Source: Micractinium sp. NFX-FRZ
Taxonomy: Eukaryota; Chlorophyta; Trebouxiophyceae; Chlorellales; Chlorellaceae
Assembly (NCBI GenBank): GCA_029339195.1
Contig: JAPTJF010000150.1
Span: 62,001-126,000 of the forward strand
Direction of reading: 5' to 3'
Length of the DNA: 64,000 nt
The position numbers and the translations under genes are program-made. The notes beneath the pieces were generated by a model, which was not told the DNA's origin, searched no databases, and saw only the letters and a list, made by a program, of their open reading frames with translations. How positions within the stretch are numbered: position 1 is the stretch's first letter; the number at the start of each line of letters is the position of its first letter. Shown in pieces: positions 23,203 to 33,766 of the stretch.

Positions 23203-24681
23203 TCAGAGGCTGCCGTAGGCACCGTAGCCGCCGGTGCCTGCGGGGCAGAGCGGGGAAGGGAACCAGGAGGGTGTGGGGAAGGGGAGTGAGCAGGGGAACG
23301 CATGGTTGAAGGGGGCACAGGCCAAGGCATGATGCTTACCAGGCAGCTGCACGGCGCAGGTCCAAGCAAGCGCCCCAGCCTTCAGTCAAACTTCTCACCG
23401 GGAAGGCCGGCAGCCCCCGGAACGCCCAGCAGGCAGGCCATCCCGACTGTACCCCAACCCCCACCCAATCCTGCACTCACTCTGTCCGTACGCGCCATAG
23501 CCGCCAATGGAAGAGAGTCGCCGGGCGGATCCGTATGCGCCGTAGCCGCCAGTGGACTGGCCGTAAGCGCCATAGCCGCCCCATGCGGTCAGCCGCCGCG
23601 CCGCGCCGTAAGCACCATAGCCACCAGTGGACTGGCCGTAAGCGCCGTAGCCTCCCAGGGACATGAGCTCACGGGCGGGCACCTCCCAGCTGGTCAGACG
23701 GCGGGTGCCGTAAGCGCCATAGCCGCCGGTGGACTGGCCGTAGGCGCCGTAGCCTCCCACAGCTGAGAGGCGGCGGGCAGAGCCGTAGGCGCCGTAGCCG
23801 CCGGTGGACTGGCCGTAGGCGCCATAGCCGCCCCAGGCGAGGAGAGCGCGGGTGGGGAGGGGAATGTCAAAGCTGGAGAGGCGGCGGGCAGAGCCGTACG
23901 CGCCGTATCCGCCAGTGGACTGGCCGTACGCGCCATAGCCACCAAAGGCGGAGAGACGACGGAGAGAGCCATAAGCGCCGTAGCCACTGGTGGACTGGCC
24001 GTAAGCGCCGTAGCCACCAGCTGCGGGTCACGGAGGGGTGAGGAAGGGCAGGCGTAAGGGTGCATGCATTGACAGGTGGGCGCGCGCAACCATGACGAGC
24101 GGGGCGGCGACACCGCAGGCAGCCTTGCCATCCCATATCCCCGGCTGCACTCACCAGATTGGAGCTCACGGGTTTGGAAGTTGCCTGCACAGCGAGGCAG
24201 GCAAGAGGAGAGGCAAGGGTTGGGACCAGGGAGGGCTGGCAGCAGGACCCTGCGGCGGCAAGGATGTTCGACATCGGCGGCGGCGGCGACGCAGTCCCCA
24301 TCTCACTCACCGAAGCCAGACAGCCGCCTCAGGCCGCCGTAAGCGCCATAACCACCCACGGACTGGCCGTAGGCGCCATAGCCGCCTGTGCTCTGGCCGT
24401 AGGCGCCGTAACCTGCAGCATGACTCGGAAAAGCTGTTGGTCGCTCCGTCTCCCAAAGCGCCCTGTGTGGCCCCCGCAGAGCAGCATGATCATGGCTGCA
24501 ATGCAATTGAGCAAGCCCGGGCGGCCGGCGGCGCGGACTCACCGCCCAAGCTGAGCGGCGCGACGGCGCTCAGGCCGCGGCGGGCTTGCTCCCCCTGGAA
24601 CTCCTCCCGCGTGAGGAACAGCCGGGAGGCTGTGGCGCACGAGGCGCACAGCACCAGTGCGAGTAGGACAGCTGACTTCAT
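23203..24681 (-). CDS. Secreted Tyr/Gly repeat protein with dibasic sites (unknown family)
   Basis: Five exons (24543-24681, 24311-24412, 24155-24184, 23481-24020, 23203-23237) keep phase and give 281 residues. A signal peptide (MKSAVLLALVLCASCATAS) precedes a short acidic/basic segment. The rest is eight copies of a nearly invariant 17-residue block, GGYGAYGQSTGGYGAYG, each except the last followed by a variable linker that begins (S/A/T)xRRL(S/T). The second copy carries a third GYGAYG unit. Two linkers are longer (FDIPLPTRALLAW and WEVPARELMSL). The composition suggests an extracellular wall or matrix protein that could cross-link through tyrosine; the regular Arg-Arg sites also fit a processed peptide precursor. 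Both are inferences. I know no named family with this block. Confidence 0.85.
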
Positions 24682-27230
24682 CCTGCAGCAGCTGGGGAGG
24701 GGTGGGGACAGCTGGGGTTAGGCCGCCGCAGGGCAGGCTGCACCCACCACCACGGCTGCGCCAACCGCTGCGCTGCGTCAGATCCCGCGTTGTGCACACT
24801 GCAAAAGGCTGTTGGGCGGCGTGCGGGCGGCAGGGCGGGCGCCGCCGTGACTGGCAGTTGGCACCATGGCCGGCCGGCCTTCCGCTCGCTGCGTTGCTGC
24901 CACCGCCATGCCCGCTGATCAAGCTGCTCAGCATGGTGTTCAGCGCTGTTTGGCGCGGCGGGAAGGCACCTGGCTGCGATGTCCCAACTAACTGCGGTGT
25001 GGATGTTCACAAGCCGGGCCGGGTAGTGCACGCAGCTGCGCTGGATTTGGCAACTGCGGTCGAGTGGGTTGGCAGGAGAGCCAAAGGAAGCAGTAGAGGG
25101 GGAGCGGAGGGCGGGAACCTAAGGGTCTGTGCTCAGCTGGAAAGGGCCTTCATCAGCTGTCCCGGGGAATTTTGATCACGCTGTCCTGCACCCTTCTCGG
25201 ACTTCATTCATGATTACTGCGTGTTGGTTCGGTCCATCAGGGAGGTGGGCCGCCGTCCGGCCGGGCTACACGGCCGCTGGCTGTTGGCAGACCCTTTTGC
25301 ACTGGCCCTCCCCGCCACGGTTTGCACCTTTGCCGCCTCCGACGGCCAATGCTGAGTCTCAAAAAAAAGTGGGCAGGCCGCGATTGGTTCAGCGCTGCCC
25401 TGGGGAGGGGGTGAGTCACGTGGAGACGCGCCGTCGTCCCTGCCGCCGCCCGCTCAAGCCTTCCAGCTGCCCTGCCTTATCTAGTGGACAGGCCCAGCAC
25501 ATGAGGGCCGCTGCATGGTATGCTATGATGACAGCCTTCCAATAATAGGATGGGTGCCTGGCACTGTGCATGATGGGCGGGCTGCCTGGGCCGTGTGGGA
25601 TGGTGCCCGAACGGAACCAGCAGAGCGGCAGCACGTTTCTTGGGCAGCCTGGGCACTTGCTTGCTCCTGTTGACGGAGCAGCAGCAGCTGCCTCAACTCA
25701 TGATACCCGCCGTGTGTTCAGACCACTGGATCCCCCTGCCCCTGCCTTACACACCCGTGTGGTCACGTGGCATGCCAAACACCGCCTGCCACGCATGTGT
25801 TGTACAAGCCTGCACTCTGCCCCGGCTGGCATCCACTGGCGGGCCCCCTCCAGCCTCGCCTCGCCACTGCCAGCTGCCACCCTTGGTGCAAGGCGTGTGC
25901 TTGATTGGTGGGCGCTGCTCAATGAGTGGTGAGGGGCATGCTGGGCAGGCAGGCCGCTGATCACCGGCGGGGTGAGCAGCCGAGACAAGGAACACCGGCA
26001 CTCCAGACAGGGCCTCTTGGCCTGCTCTATCGCCGAGCTTTGCATCAGCAGCACCTACAACCACTCCTGGAGGCATCAGCCAGCAACAGAGAGCAGCAGC
26101 AGGGCAATCAGCAGGGGTGCCGCAGCGGCCCGCATTGCTGGCTCTGTCCCCCGGTTTCCAGTACGGCGCCAGGTCACCCCGCCCCCACCGCCCTGGCTGC
26201 CTGCCCATGACGACGCTTGGGGGTTACAGGAGACGCAAGGGATTCTGGGCAGGGCCCCTGGCACAGGCCGAGGCATTGCTGGTGCTCAAAGGTATTCATA
26301 GGGGCGGCGCCCAAAGCAACCCCGGTTGGTGGGCCCCGGTTGGTGGGCCGGCACAGACACAGCTGGTGCCGGCGCCGAGGGAAAACCAGATGGAGTGGGC
26401 AGTGTGGGGGGAGGAGGCGGGAAAAATGTGACGCAGGCAGTGAATGTGGGCTCTGGGTGCGCGGCACGCGCACACCTCAGGTTGGCAGGTCGTCGGGAGG
26501 GCGGAGCACACCCGTTTGGGAAGCCTGGGCTTGAGCCCACAATCTCCTCGATGGGCCAGGGTGCAGGGGCACCCTGGCTGCTGGCTCGGAAAACAAGGGG
26601 AGTGGTAAAAGGGGATGATGGAGGCAAGAAGACAGGGGGCGGGGTGCGGCAGCTGTGGAGCCTGCGGCATGCGCGGGGCGTGCGCTATGTGTGCCCAACA
26701 ATCACGGTGATAGCGACCCGTTGGAACAGCGGAGTGCAGCGGCAGCAGGGGGTGGAGGGGGCGGCTATGGTACACACAGGAAGAGAGAAAAAGAATGCGC
26801 GGGAGGATGGCCGGGGGCGGGCTCGGTCCCCCCCGCGGTGCCTGGCGGGAAGTGGGGGCGCACGGCGCACATGCGGTGCGGCGGCAGTACAGGGGTCGGC
26901 AGGCTGGGGTGAGCACCGCAGGCGGGCGGGCCATTGGGCGGCGAGTCGAGCGGGGCAGGCAGGCGGGAGGGCAGGCAGGCGCGCCTCCCGCCGGCTGTCC
27001 GGCTGTCGCCCAGCAGGGAAGAATGGGTCGGTCAAAAGGGTGACAGCGATGTGGTCACATTAGGAACACAGCACACGGCACGGGGGTGGGGTGTGCGGGG
27101 GGGTCTGATGGGGGGGCGGGGGCACTCCCCACGGGCCAGCCAGCCAGATTGGGCTGGGCTGGCCCAGCTGGCGGTCAGCGCGGCCCCCGCCAGCTCAGCA
27201 GCAGCGGTTGCCACCTCAACGGCTGCCAGC
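24682..27230. other. Long region without a supported gene
   Basis: About 2.5 kb between the Tyr/Gly repeat gene's start and the PP2C stop. It should hold the repeat gene's promoter and a long PP2C 3' UTR; the 26,400-27,200 part is G-rich on the plus strand. Several ORFs of 60-245 codons exist on both strands but have no domain, no phase-linked partners and heavy Ala/Gly/Pro/Arg bias. Confidence 0.4.
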
Positions 27231-27840
27231 TCAGCTGCCCTCCACGATGGTGGCCATGAAACCCTGGGTGCTGGTGCCGGAGGAGGTCTGGCGCAGCAGC
27301 AGGCCCGAATGGTCCATTGGTGAGTCGCTGAGGGGAGCATCCAGTGGGTGCTTGCCGGAGGGCGGAAGGTGAGGGGCAGCGGCGACAAAGGCTGCCACCT
27401 TGAGCCCCTGCCCGCCGCCGCTGCGAGCGGCATCCCCCGCAGAGTCCCCCAGCACGGTGACGGCGCCAAATGCGACGGAGCGCGGCACCGGGATTGGCGC
27501 GGAGCTAGCTGCTGAAGCGCACGGTGCGCTGCCGCTGCTGCTGCTGCCCGGTGCCGCGCCCCCGTTTTTTGGCGGGGCGGGGGCCGCGGCGGCGCGCGCC
27601 GCCGCGGCCAGCGCGGCGCCCGCCACGCCGGCGCCGCGCCGCCCGTGCTGCCGCCCCTCTGCCTCCTCCTGCGGCTCCCCCATCTCCTGCCCCACCGCCG
27701 CCGCCGTCCCCACGCTGCCCAGGGCCTCCGGCAGCTCCTCCGCTGAGCTGGCATCCAGCACCCGCTCGCTCACTTCCCGGCTGCGGAAGTAGGCAGAGCC
27801 CATGCGGATTGACGGGTCTGCCCTGAAGGGAGCCGCCCCC

Positions 27841-27874
<34 letters not shown>

Positions 27875-30800
27875 CGGGCTGCTGCGGGGCGCTGCCGCCG
27901 CCCTGGTAGGCGCTGCCCGCGCGCACGCTGGCATCGCCCACAAACCGGCTGCCGGCGCGCACGCTGGCGTCGCCGTACCGGTACCCGCCGCTGCGCACGC
28001 TGCCCTCTGCCACCGTGGCCAGAGAGCCGCCGCGCCCGCTGTGCATGCTGCTGCCAGGGGAGCCGGAGAGGGAGCCAAGAGACCCCGGGTCCACGCCCCT
28101 GTGTGGGTTGGAGGGAGGGTGGAAATGGCAGCATGCCAGGGGTGAGGATGCGATTATTGTCAGAAGAGGAGGGGCTGGGCAGAGCGGGTAGAACCCCGGT
28201 GTAGACGCCCCGGTGGGGGGACTGTGCAAGCAGGAGGGGCAGGGCGGAGGGGCAGAAGGGCTCAGCGAGCGGAGGGTTGGCACTGCCGGGCAGGCAGCTG
28301 CCTGTGCCCACCCAACCAGTGCGCACCGCCCCAGCAGCGAAACAGGCAGGGCGGCAGCATGGCGCACGTCTCTCCGCCCGCCTGGCGCATCGTACCCCCA
28401 ACAAACCCAACCCCAGACAGAGGGCAACACTGCCACCAAGCCCTCTCCCACCATGTCACACCCAGCTCACTTGTAGTGCCCAAACCGGTCTGCATAGTCC
28501 TCCTCCCCCTCTGCCACCGCCGCCGCAAAGAACATGGAGGCGGTGCGGCGCATGCCGCTGCCCCCGGGGGCCGGCGCCCACGCCGCGCCCTCCGAATCCA
28601 CCAGAGGCTCCGCCTCGCCTGCAGGGGTGGCGGGTGAGCAAGGAGGGCACAAGGAAGGTGTGTCAGGAGGACAGGGTGCAAAGGGAGGGTGGGTGTGGGG
28701 GTGGTGGGAAGCAGCGTAGACTCCGCATCCGCCGGCGGCTCCATCTCGCCTGCCTGCAGAGAGGGGTGTGGGGGTGTGAGCATGATGTGGAAGCGGGAGG
28801 TGGCAAGGAGGGCAGGCGGTGGGCAGACGAGCGCTGCGGGGTGTGCGTCAAGCAGGCAGGGGGCGAGGTGTGCAGCAAGACGAAGACGGGCGGAAGGGGA
28901 GTATGAGGGGGGTGGGGGGAGAGCGGGCGGGCGGGATGGAGGGAGACGAGAGGGCAGGCCAGGCAGGGTTGACATGGAGCGGGGGCGAGAAGCAAGCACA
29001 GGCACAGGCAGGCTTGACCTGGCAGGTGCACAACGGACAGGGGAGCTCCCTGTGACCCCCACAAACGCAGCAGCGGCAGCAGCACTTGATGGCCAGGGGT
29101 CCGGGCGGCAGCAGGGCAAGGGCAGCGTGGCGCACCTGACGCCGCGAGCGCCGCCTTGGCTGCCCGTGCCGCCCGCACGGACGACTCGAGCGGCGGCGTG
29201 GCGGGCCGCCGCCCGGTGCGCCTCTCGTGCTGCTCCTGCCACCCCTCCATCGCCTCGGCCTGCGGAAATGGCGGGAGAGGGAGCAAAATGGAGGCGGTTA
29301 ACACGGGGACGGTGGGCGGGAGCTGCAACCACCCACAAACTGTCGCACCAGCTGCCACCAGTCACATACTTGCCACACCAGGCGCAATGGCCACGAGACT
29401 AGCAATACAGGCACACTCGCAGGCAGCGCAGGCAGCTGCCTCCACCCACAGCCAAGCAGCGCAGGCAGCTGCCTCCCACCCACAGCCAAGCAGCGCAGGC
29501 AGCTGCCCCCCACCCGCAGGCAGCGCAACAAGACAGCTGTCACACTCACCGCCACCCACAGGCAGGCGGCGCAAAGAGGCAGCTGCCGCACTCACCGCCA
29601 GCGCAAACAGCTGCTCCCCGACGTAGGGGTCGTACCAGCCGGGCACCACCTGGGTGGACCCCGGCATGAGCCCCATCACGGCCGCCACGTCCACGTCAGC
29701 AAGCACCTCCAGTTTGCCCACCGCTGCCAGCTCAGCCTGCGCGGCCTGCGCCGCCGGCGCGGCCGACACCACCGCCGGCGGGGCGCCGTTGCCGAAGCAG
29801 CCGCAGCCGCCGCCGCCGCCGCCGCCAGAGGCGTGCCCGCCGGCGGCGGTGACAGCCACGTTGGCGGCCTTGAAGCGCTGGGTCACGGCGCCGGCGCACT
29901 CTGAGAAGATCTTGCCAGGTGGCACCACATCCACGATGATGAGGGAGGTGTCGTCACGCAGGCCGCCGTAGGCTCGCACAATGGACTGTAGGCAAGAGGA
30001 CAGGGGCGGGGGGGAGGGGAGGGGAGGTGGGGAGGGATGGGATTAGCAGTGAGAAGGGAGGTCTGGACAGGCAGGCCAAGGTCGCATACGACGGGACTGC
30101 ATGGGAAGACGAGGGGCGGGGGAGAGAGGGGAGGAGGGGAGGTAGGGAGGGAGGGGTGAGGGAGGGGTGGACAGGCGGGTTACCGTGAGGCGCGCAGGAT
30201 TGACAGCAGCGGAGGGAACGAGGGGAGGGGTGAGGGAAGAGGTGGAGAGAGGGCAGGGGTGGGGTGGGCGCCCCACCCTGGCAGAGCAGGGAGGGAAGGA
30301 ACATCCACCTCCCCTCCAGCCCCTGCCCAGCCCAGCCACCAGCTGCTGAGCAGCCCACCCTGGATGAGGCGCTGAGGCGCAGCCCAACCAAGTGCAGCCC
30401 ACCCTGCAATTAATCCCTCCAGCCCAGCCCAGCACAGCACAGCACAACCGGGTGCGGCTCTCACCTGGATGAGGCGCTGGGGCGCAGAGTCGAGGCTCCA
30501 GGAGCGCAGCATCGACCCAATGCGGCTCATCTTCTCATACGCGTCCCACACGCCGTCTGACGCCACCAGCAGGCGGCCGCCCGAGGGGGGCACCATGACC
30601 TGGCGGGCGGAGGTGGGGGGAGGGCGGGGTGGGAAGGTGGGCGGAGTGGGGTGAGGTGGGTGGGGGGCCCCCAAGGCGCGCCGGCCAAGGCAGAGCACGC
30701 CGGCTGGCAGGGAGGCGCGCCGGCTGAGGCTGAGGGCAGGGAGGGGCGCGGCCGCACATGGCAGGCACGGCCGGATGCAGGGCAGAGACACATGCCCACC

Positions 30801-33766
30801 TACAACCAACCCGCTGCCACCGACAGATCTACGCAGAAGGCACACCCGCACGATGTGCGGGGGAAGGGGATGGCGGCGGCGGCCCAAAAAGCAACGCCCC
30901 TCCACAGCCCGCCCACCAAGGCACACCAGGCATGTGCATGCGCACGCAGACACCCATGTGAGGCAGGAAGGCCGGAGTTTGTGTGGACGGCAGGCAGGCA
31001 GGCAGGGGCGCACCTGCATGACGTGTGGGAAGGGGATGACTGCGTCCCCCACATCAAAGTCGCCGATGGCGCGGGACAGGCACAGCCCACCCGGCCATAT
31101 GCGCAGGGGCCCCACGCCGTTGTCCACCTTGGTGGCGGGGCCTGCGGGGGCGGGGGCGGGCGGGGGGGCGGGCAGAGGGTGAATGTTGATGTTCGGGGCG
31201 TGTGAGAGGTTCGGTGCAGGCAGGGGAGGCAAGTGGGGCGAGGTGGGGTGGCGCTTGCGGCGGGCGCGGCCAGCATGGTGGCGGCAACGGCAGCCGCGAC
31301 ACTGCTGGGTGGTGCTGCCCGCCCGCCCGCAAGGACAGATCCCTGGCTCCCCGCCCGCTGGCGCTGCCGCCCCTGCCTGCCTGCCTGGCTGCAAGGCACG
31401 CCTTGGCCCGCGGCACTGTTGGCTGCCCAGCCACCAGCCCGGGCCGGAGGCAGTCGATGGGAGCTATCAAATGCTTGTGACCGACTCACTGGCTGGCCCA
31501 CAGCCAGCTTCAACCCAGCTCAGTAGGCCAACACACACACACACACACTGAAAATAAAGCAGGTTGGGGCGTGCACCCACCTGAGCCGGAAAAGTCGATG
31601 GGGGCGATTGTGTTGCCCATTGCCTCCACCCGCCGCCGCTCGCCCTTGTGCGTCGCCACGCGGTGGTCCACTGCAGGGGGAGGCGGGCAGGCAGCGGTTG
31701 TTGACTGCAGGGCAAATGCATGCAGCCAGTGGCCAACTGCAGCGGTGGTCGGCTGCAGGGCAACGCCATTGTGCCTCTCCAGCCCCGCCACAACACCGCT
31801 GTCGCTGTGCAGCATCCCACCACAACGCAAGTGCCAAACACGCAATAGCAGCAGCAGCACAAGTAGTGCTGTTCACTGCTGTGCACCCGTCAGCATGTGG
31901 CTCTCCAGCCCCGCCCCAACAGCGCCGCCACCATGCAGCAGCCCACCACAACCAAATGCCCCCAAATGGCACCCAATGGAGGCATTGTTCGCTGCTGCGC
32001 ACCTGTCAGCATGTGGCTCTCCAGCCCAGTGTCCAGGATGGCGCGCGAGTCGCCCAGGTTGGCGCACGTCAGCAGCCAGCCAACCTGCAGGTCATGCATG
32101 GCACAGCACGGCCGCAGAGTGTCAGCAGCAGCATGTCGAAAACCCCGGTGGCACCCCGCCTCGCCGGCAGCGACTGGCACACCCACGCGCCACTATACCA
32201 GGCAGCCCCACCCAGCCCCAGCCCAGCCCCACCTGCAGCACCAGCGTGGCGGTGCACCCCGCCAGGATGCCCTTCATCGCAAACACCTTGTTCAGCTCCG
32301 CCAGCGTCTCTATCAGCGCCAGCTGGACGTCCTCCCGCCAGGGCAGGAAGCCCGGCGACGCGGGTGCTGGCGGCGGCCCCGGCGGCAGCCGCTCCTCCAG
32401 CGTTTGCACCAGCAGGTCGGCCGTCAAGCGGGCAGCCGCGACGCCTGCGCAGGGGGCGCGGGGCAGGGACGGGGGGCAGGGCACGGGGCGGCTGTGTGGA
32501 TGCTGCTGCTGCTGCGGAGTGGCAGGGTGCGCCGCTTGCTTTCCATGCGGGGTAGGGCCAGAGGAGGGCAACCACGGCTTGAGGCATGCACGTGTGACCA
32601 GTGTGGCTGCCAGGCTGGTGCTTTGGAAGCACATGTGTACCGTAGTGGCGCACGCTCGGGTCGGCGATCTGCTAATTCGAGCAATACAGACAGTTCAACC
32701 TGCCAGCCATCGGTGTGTCAAGTCGACCGACCGGGACACGTTTCATGCCAAAGCAGACAACTGGGCATGCACCTGCTGCAAAAGATCCCACATGTGCTGG
32801 GAGGCAGCTCAAGGGGTGCCATTTGGCTCCGCAGAACCCAAAACTAAAGTCCTGACATAAACCCGCGGAGCCTACCAATCAAGTCGGACCCCCAACGCAG
32901 ATATGAACCTCGTCCCATGCTGTACCTCCTCCCATGCTGTTTCAGGCCCGCCCTCCTGCCAGAGAGATTTCATAACATATCGACCCGAGGGGTCGAGCAA
33001 ATACTCCAGAATCGGACTTGGCATGCCGCTACGGTACTAGCAACATCGGTCATGCCACCAGGTTCTGCCCAAGCCCCCACCCTGCTGTCTGCCCCGGCTG
33101 CTGCACACTAACTGCAGCACCCCAGCACCCACCGTTGTGGCCGTCAAACACTGCAAACAGAGAATATTCATCCGTGGCGGCGCCGCATCCACTGCACCGC
33201 CCGCTGCCGCCGCTCGTGCTGCAATTCTCCATTATGGTGCCGTCGCAGCCGTTGCCGCCGTGCGGCCATGGCCGCTGGTGCTCTATCAACAACACGTCCT
33301 GCGGGATGGCCACAAGGAAACCGGGAAGGCGAACAGTTGTCAGACGAGTGTACCGCCAGCGGCGGCACACCTCGCACTCGTGCCGGTAGCGGGGTGCGCC
33401 CAGGGGTGGCGGTCCGGGGGAGCGTGCGGCCGGTCGGCAAGCTCCATTTGGTCTCTTAGATGAGCTGTCAGCTTTCCAAGCGGCTTGGCAGGAGCGGTAG
33501 GGCAGGCGCAAGCCTGTGGCGGCTATTCCACCCAGGACCCCTGGGCGCTATTCCCGCCCCACCGCCCCCACCATATCAGTCAGCAATGTCGACTCGACCA
33601 CTTCGCAGCAAACTGCCGCGGGACGCGGAGATGGGGGCATTGGGAAGAGGCCACCCCCGGGCGGCGAAGCCAGACTCACCTCGTCTTTAAGGATTGACGC
33701 CGCGCTGTTAAACTGGACATCTGGGTGGCAACAACGGGGCTCTCGACCATCCCCAGCACCGCTCAT
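27231..33766 (-). CDS. PP2C-type Ser/Thr protein phosphatase with a ~380-residue low-complexity tail
   Basis: Eleven exons (33680-33766, 33133-33298, 32233-32444, 32003-32084, 31581-31670, 31014-31141, 30465-30599, 29596-29985, 29136-29259, 28471-28618, 27231-28098) keep phase and give 809 residues. Catalytic motifs of the Mn/Mg-dependent PPM family are in order: YSLFAVFDGHNG (about 75-85), TATLVLQVGWLLTCANLGDS with GDSRAILD, VDHRV, GGLCLSRAIGDFDVGD, LLVASDGVWDAYE and GLRDDTSLIIVD (about 310). It is closest in layout to plant PP2Cs of the At1g47380 kind. The tail (about 430-809) has Gly7 and Gln10 runs and repeats of (D/G)ASVRAGS, ending TQGFMATIVEGS. The tail may serve in localisation or regulation (inference). 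Start could be the in-frame ATG at 33781. Four junctions have intronic copies. Confidence 0.92.
28718..28758 (-). repeat. Copy of the PP2C exon 10 acceptor edge
   Basis: CAG then GCGAGATGGAGCCGCCGGCG (minus strand, start 28749) mirrors CAG then GCGAGGCGGAGCCTCTGGTG at the true exon start (28618), 131 bp apart. The copy reads GEMEPPADAES against GEAEPLVDSEG. Because it is also in the same phase it could act as an alternative exon start, but no donor follows it before further stops. Confidence 0.8.
30356..30395 (-). repeat. Copy of the PP2C exon 7 donor edge
   Basis: GCGCCTCAGCGCCTCATCCAG then GGTGGG (minus) repeats the exon 7 end GCGCCCCAGCGCCTCATCCAG then GTGAGA, 105 bp into the intron; both encode APQRLIQ. 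Confidence 0.85.
31695..31760 (-). repeat. Two copies of the PP2C exon 5 acceptor edge
   Basis: CCCTGCAG followed by a (T/C)(G/C)GACCACCG-like sequence occurs at 31743-31760 and, more decayed, 31695-31712, offset 82 and 34 bp from the true acceptor (exon start 31670). Confidence 0.75.
31777..31925 (-). repeat. Copies of the PP2C exon 4 donor edge
   Basis: GGGCTGGAGAGCCACATGCTGAC plus the donor recurs with the equivalent exon end near 31887, 116 bp into the intron, and a further truncated copy of the adjoining tract lies at 31777-31812. The nearer copy still encodes GLESHMLTG. Confidence 0.85.

Noticed and set aside
24682..27060. Several ORFs of 60-245 codons
   Set aside because: Compositional shadows in GC-rich DNA, with no motif, start context or phase-linked exons.
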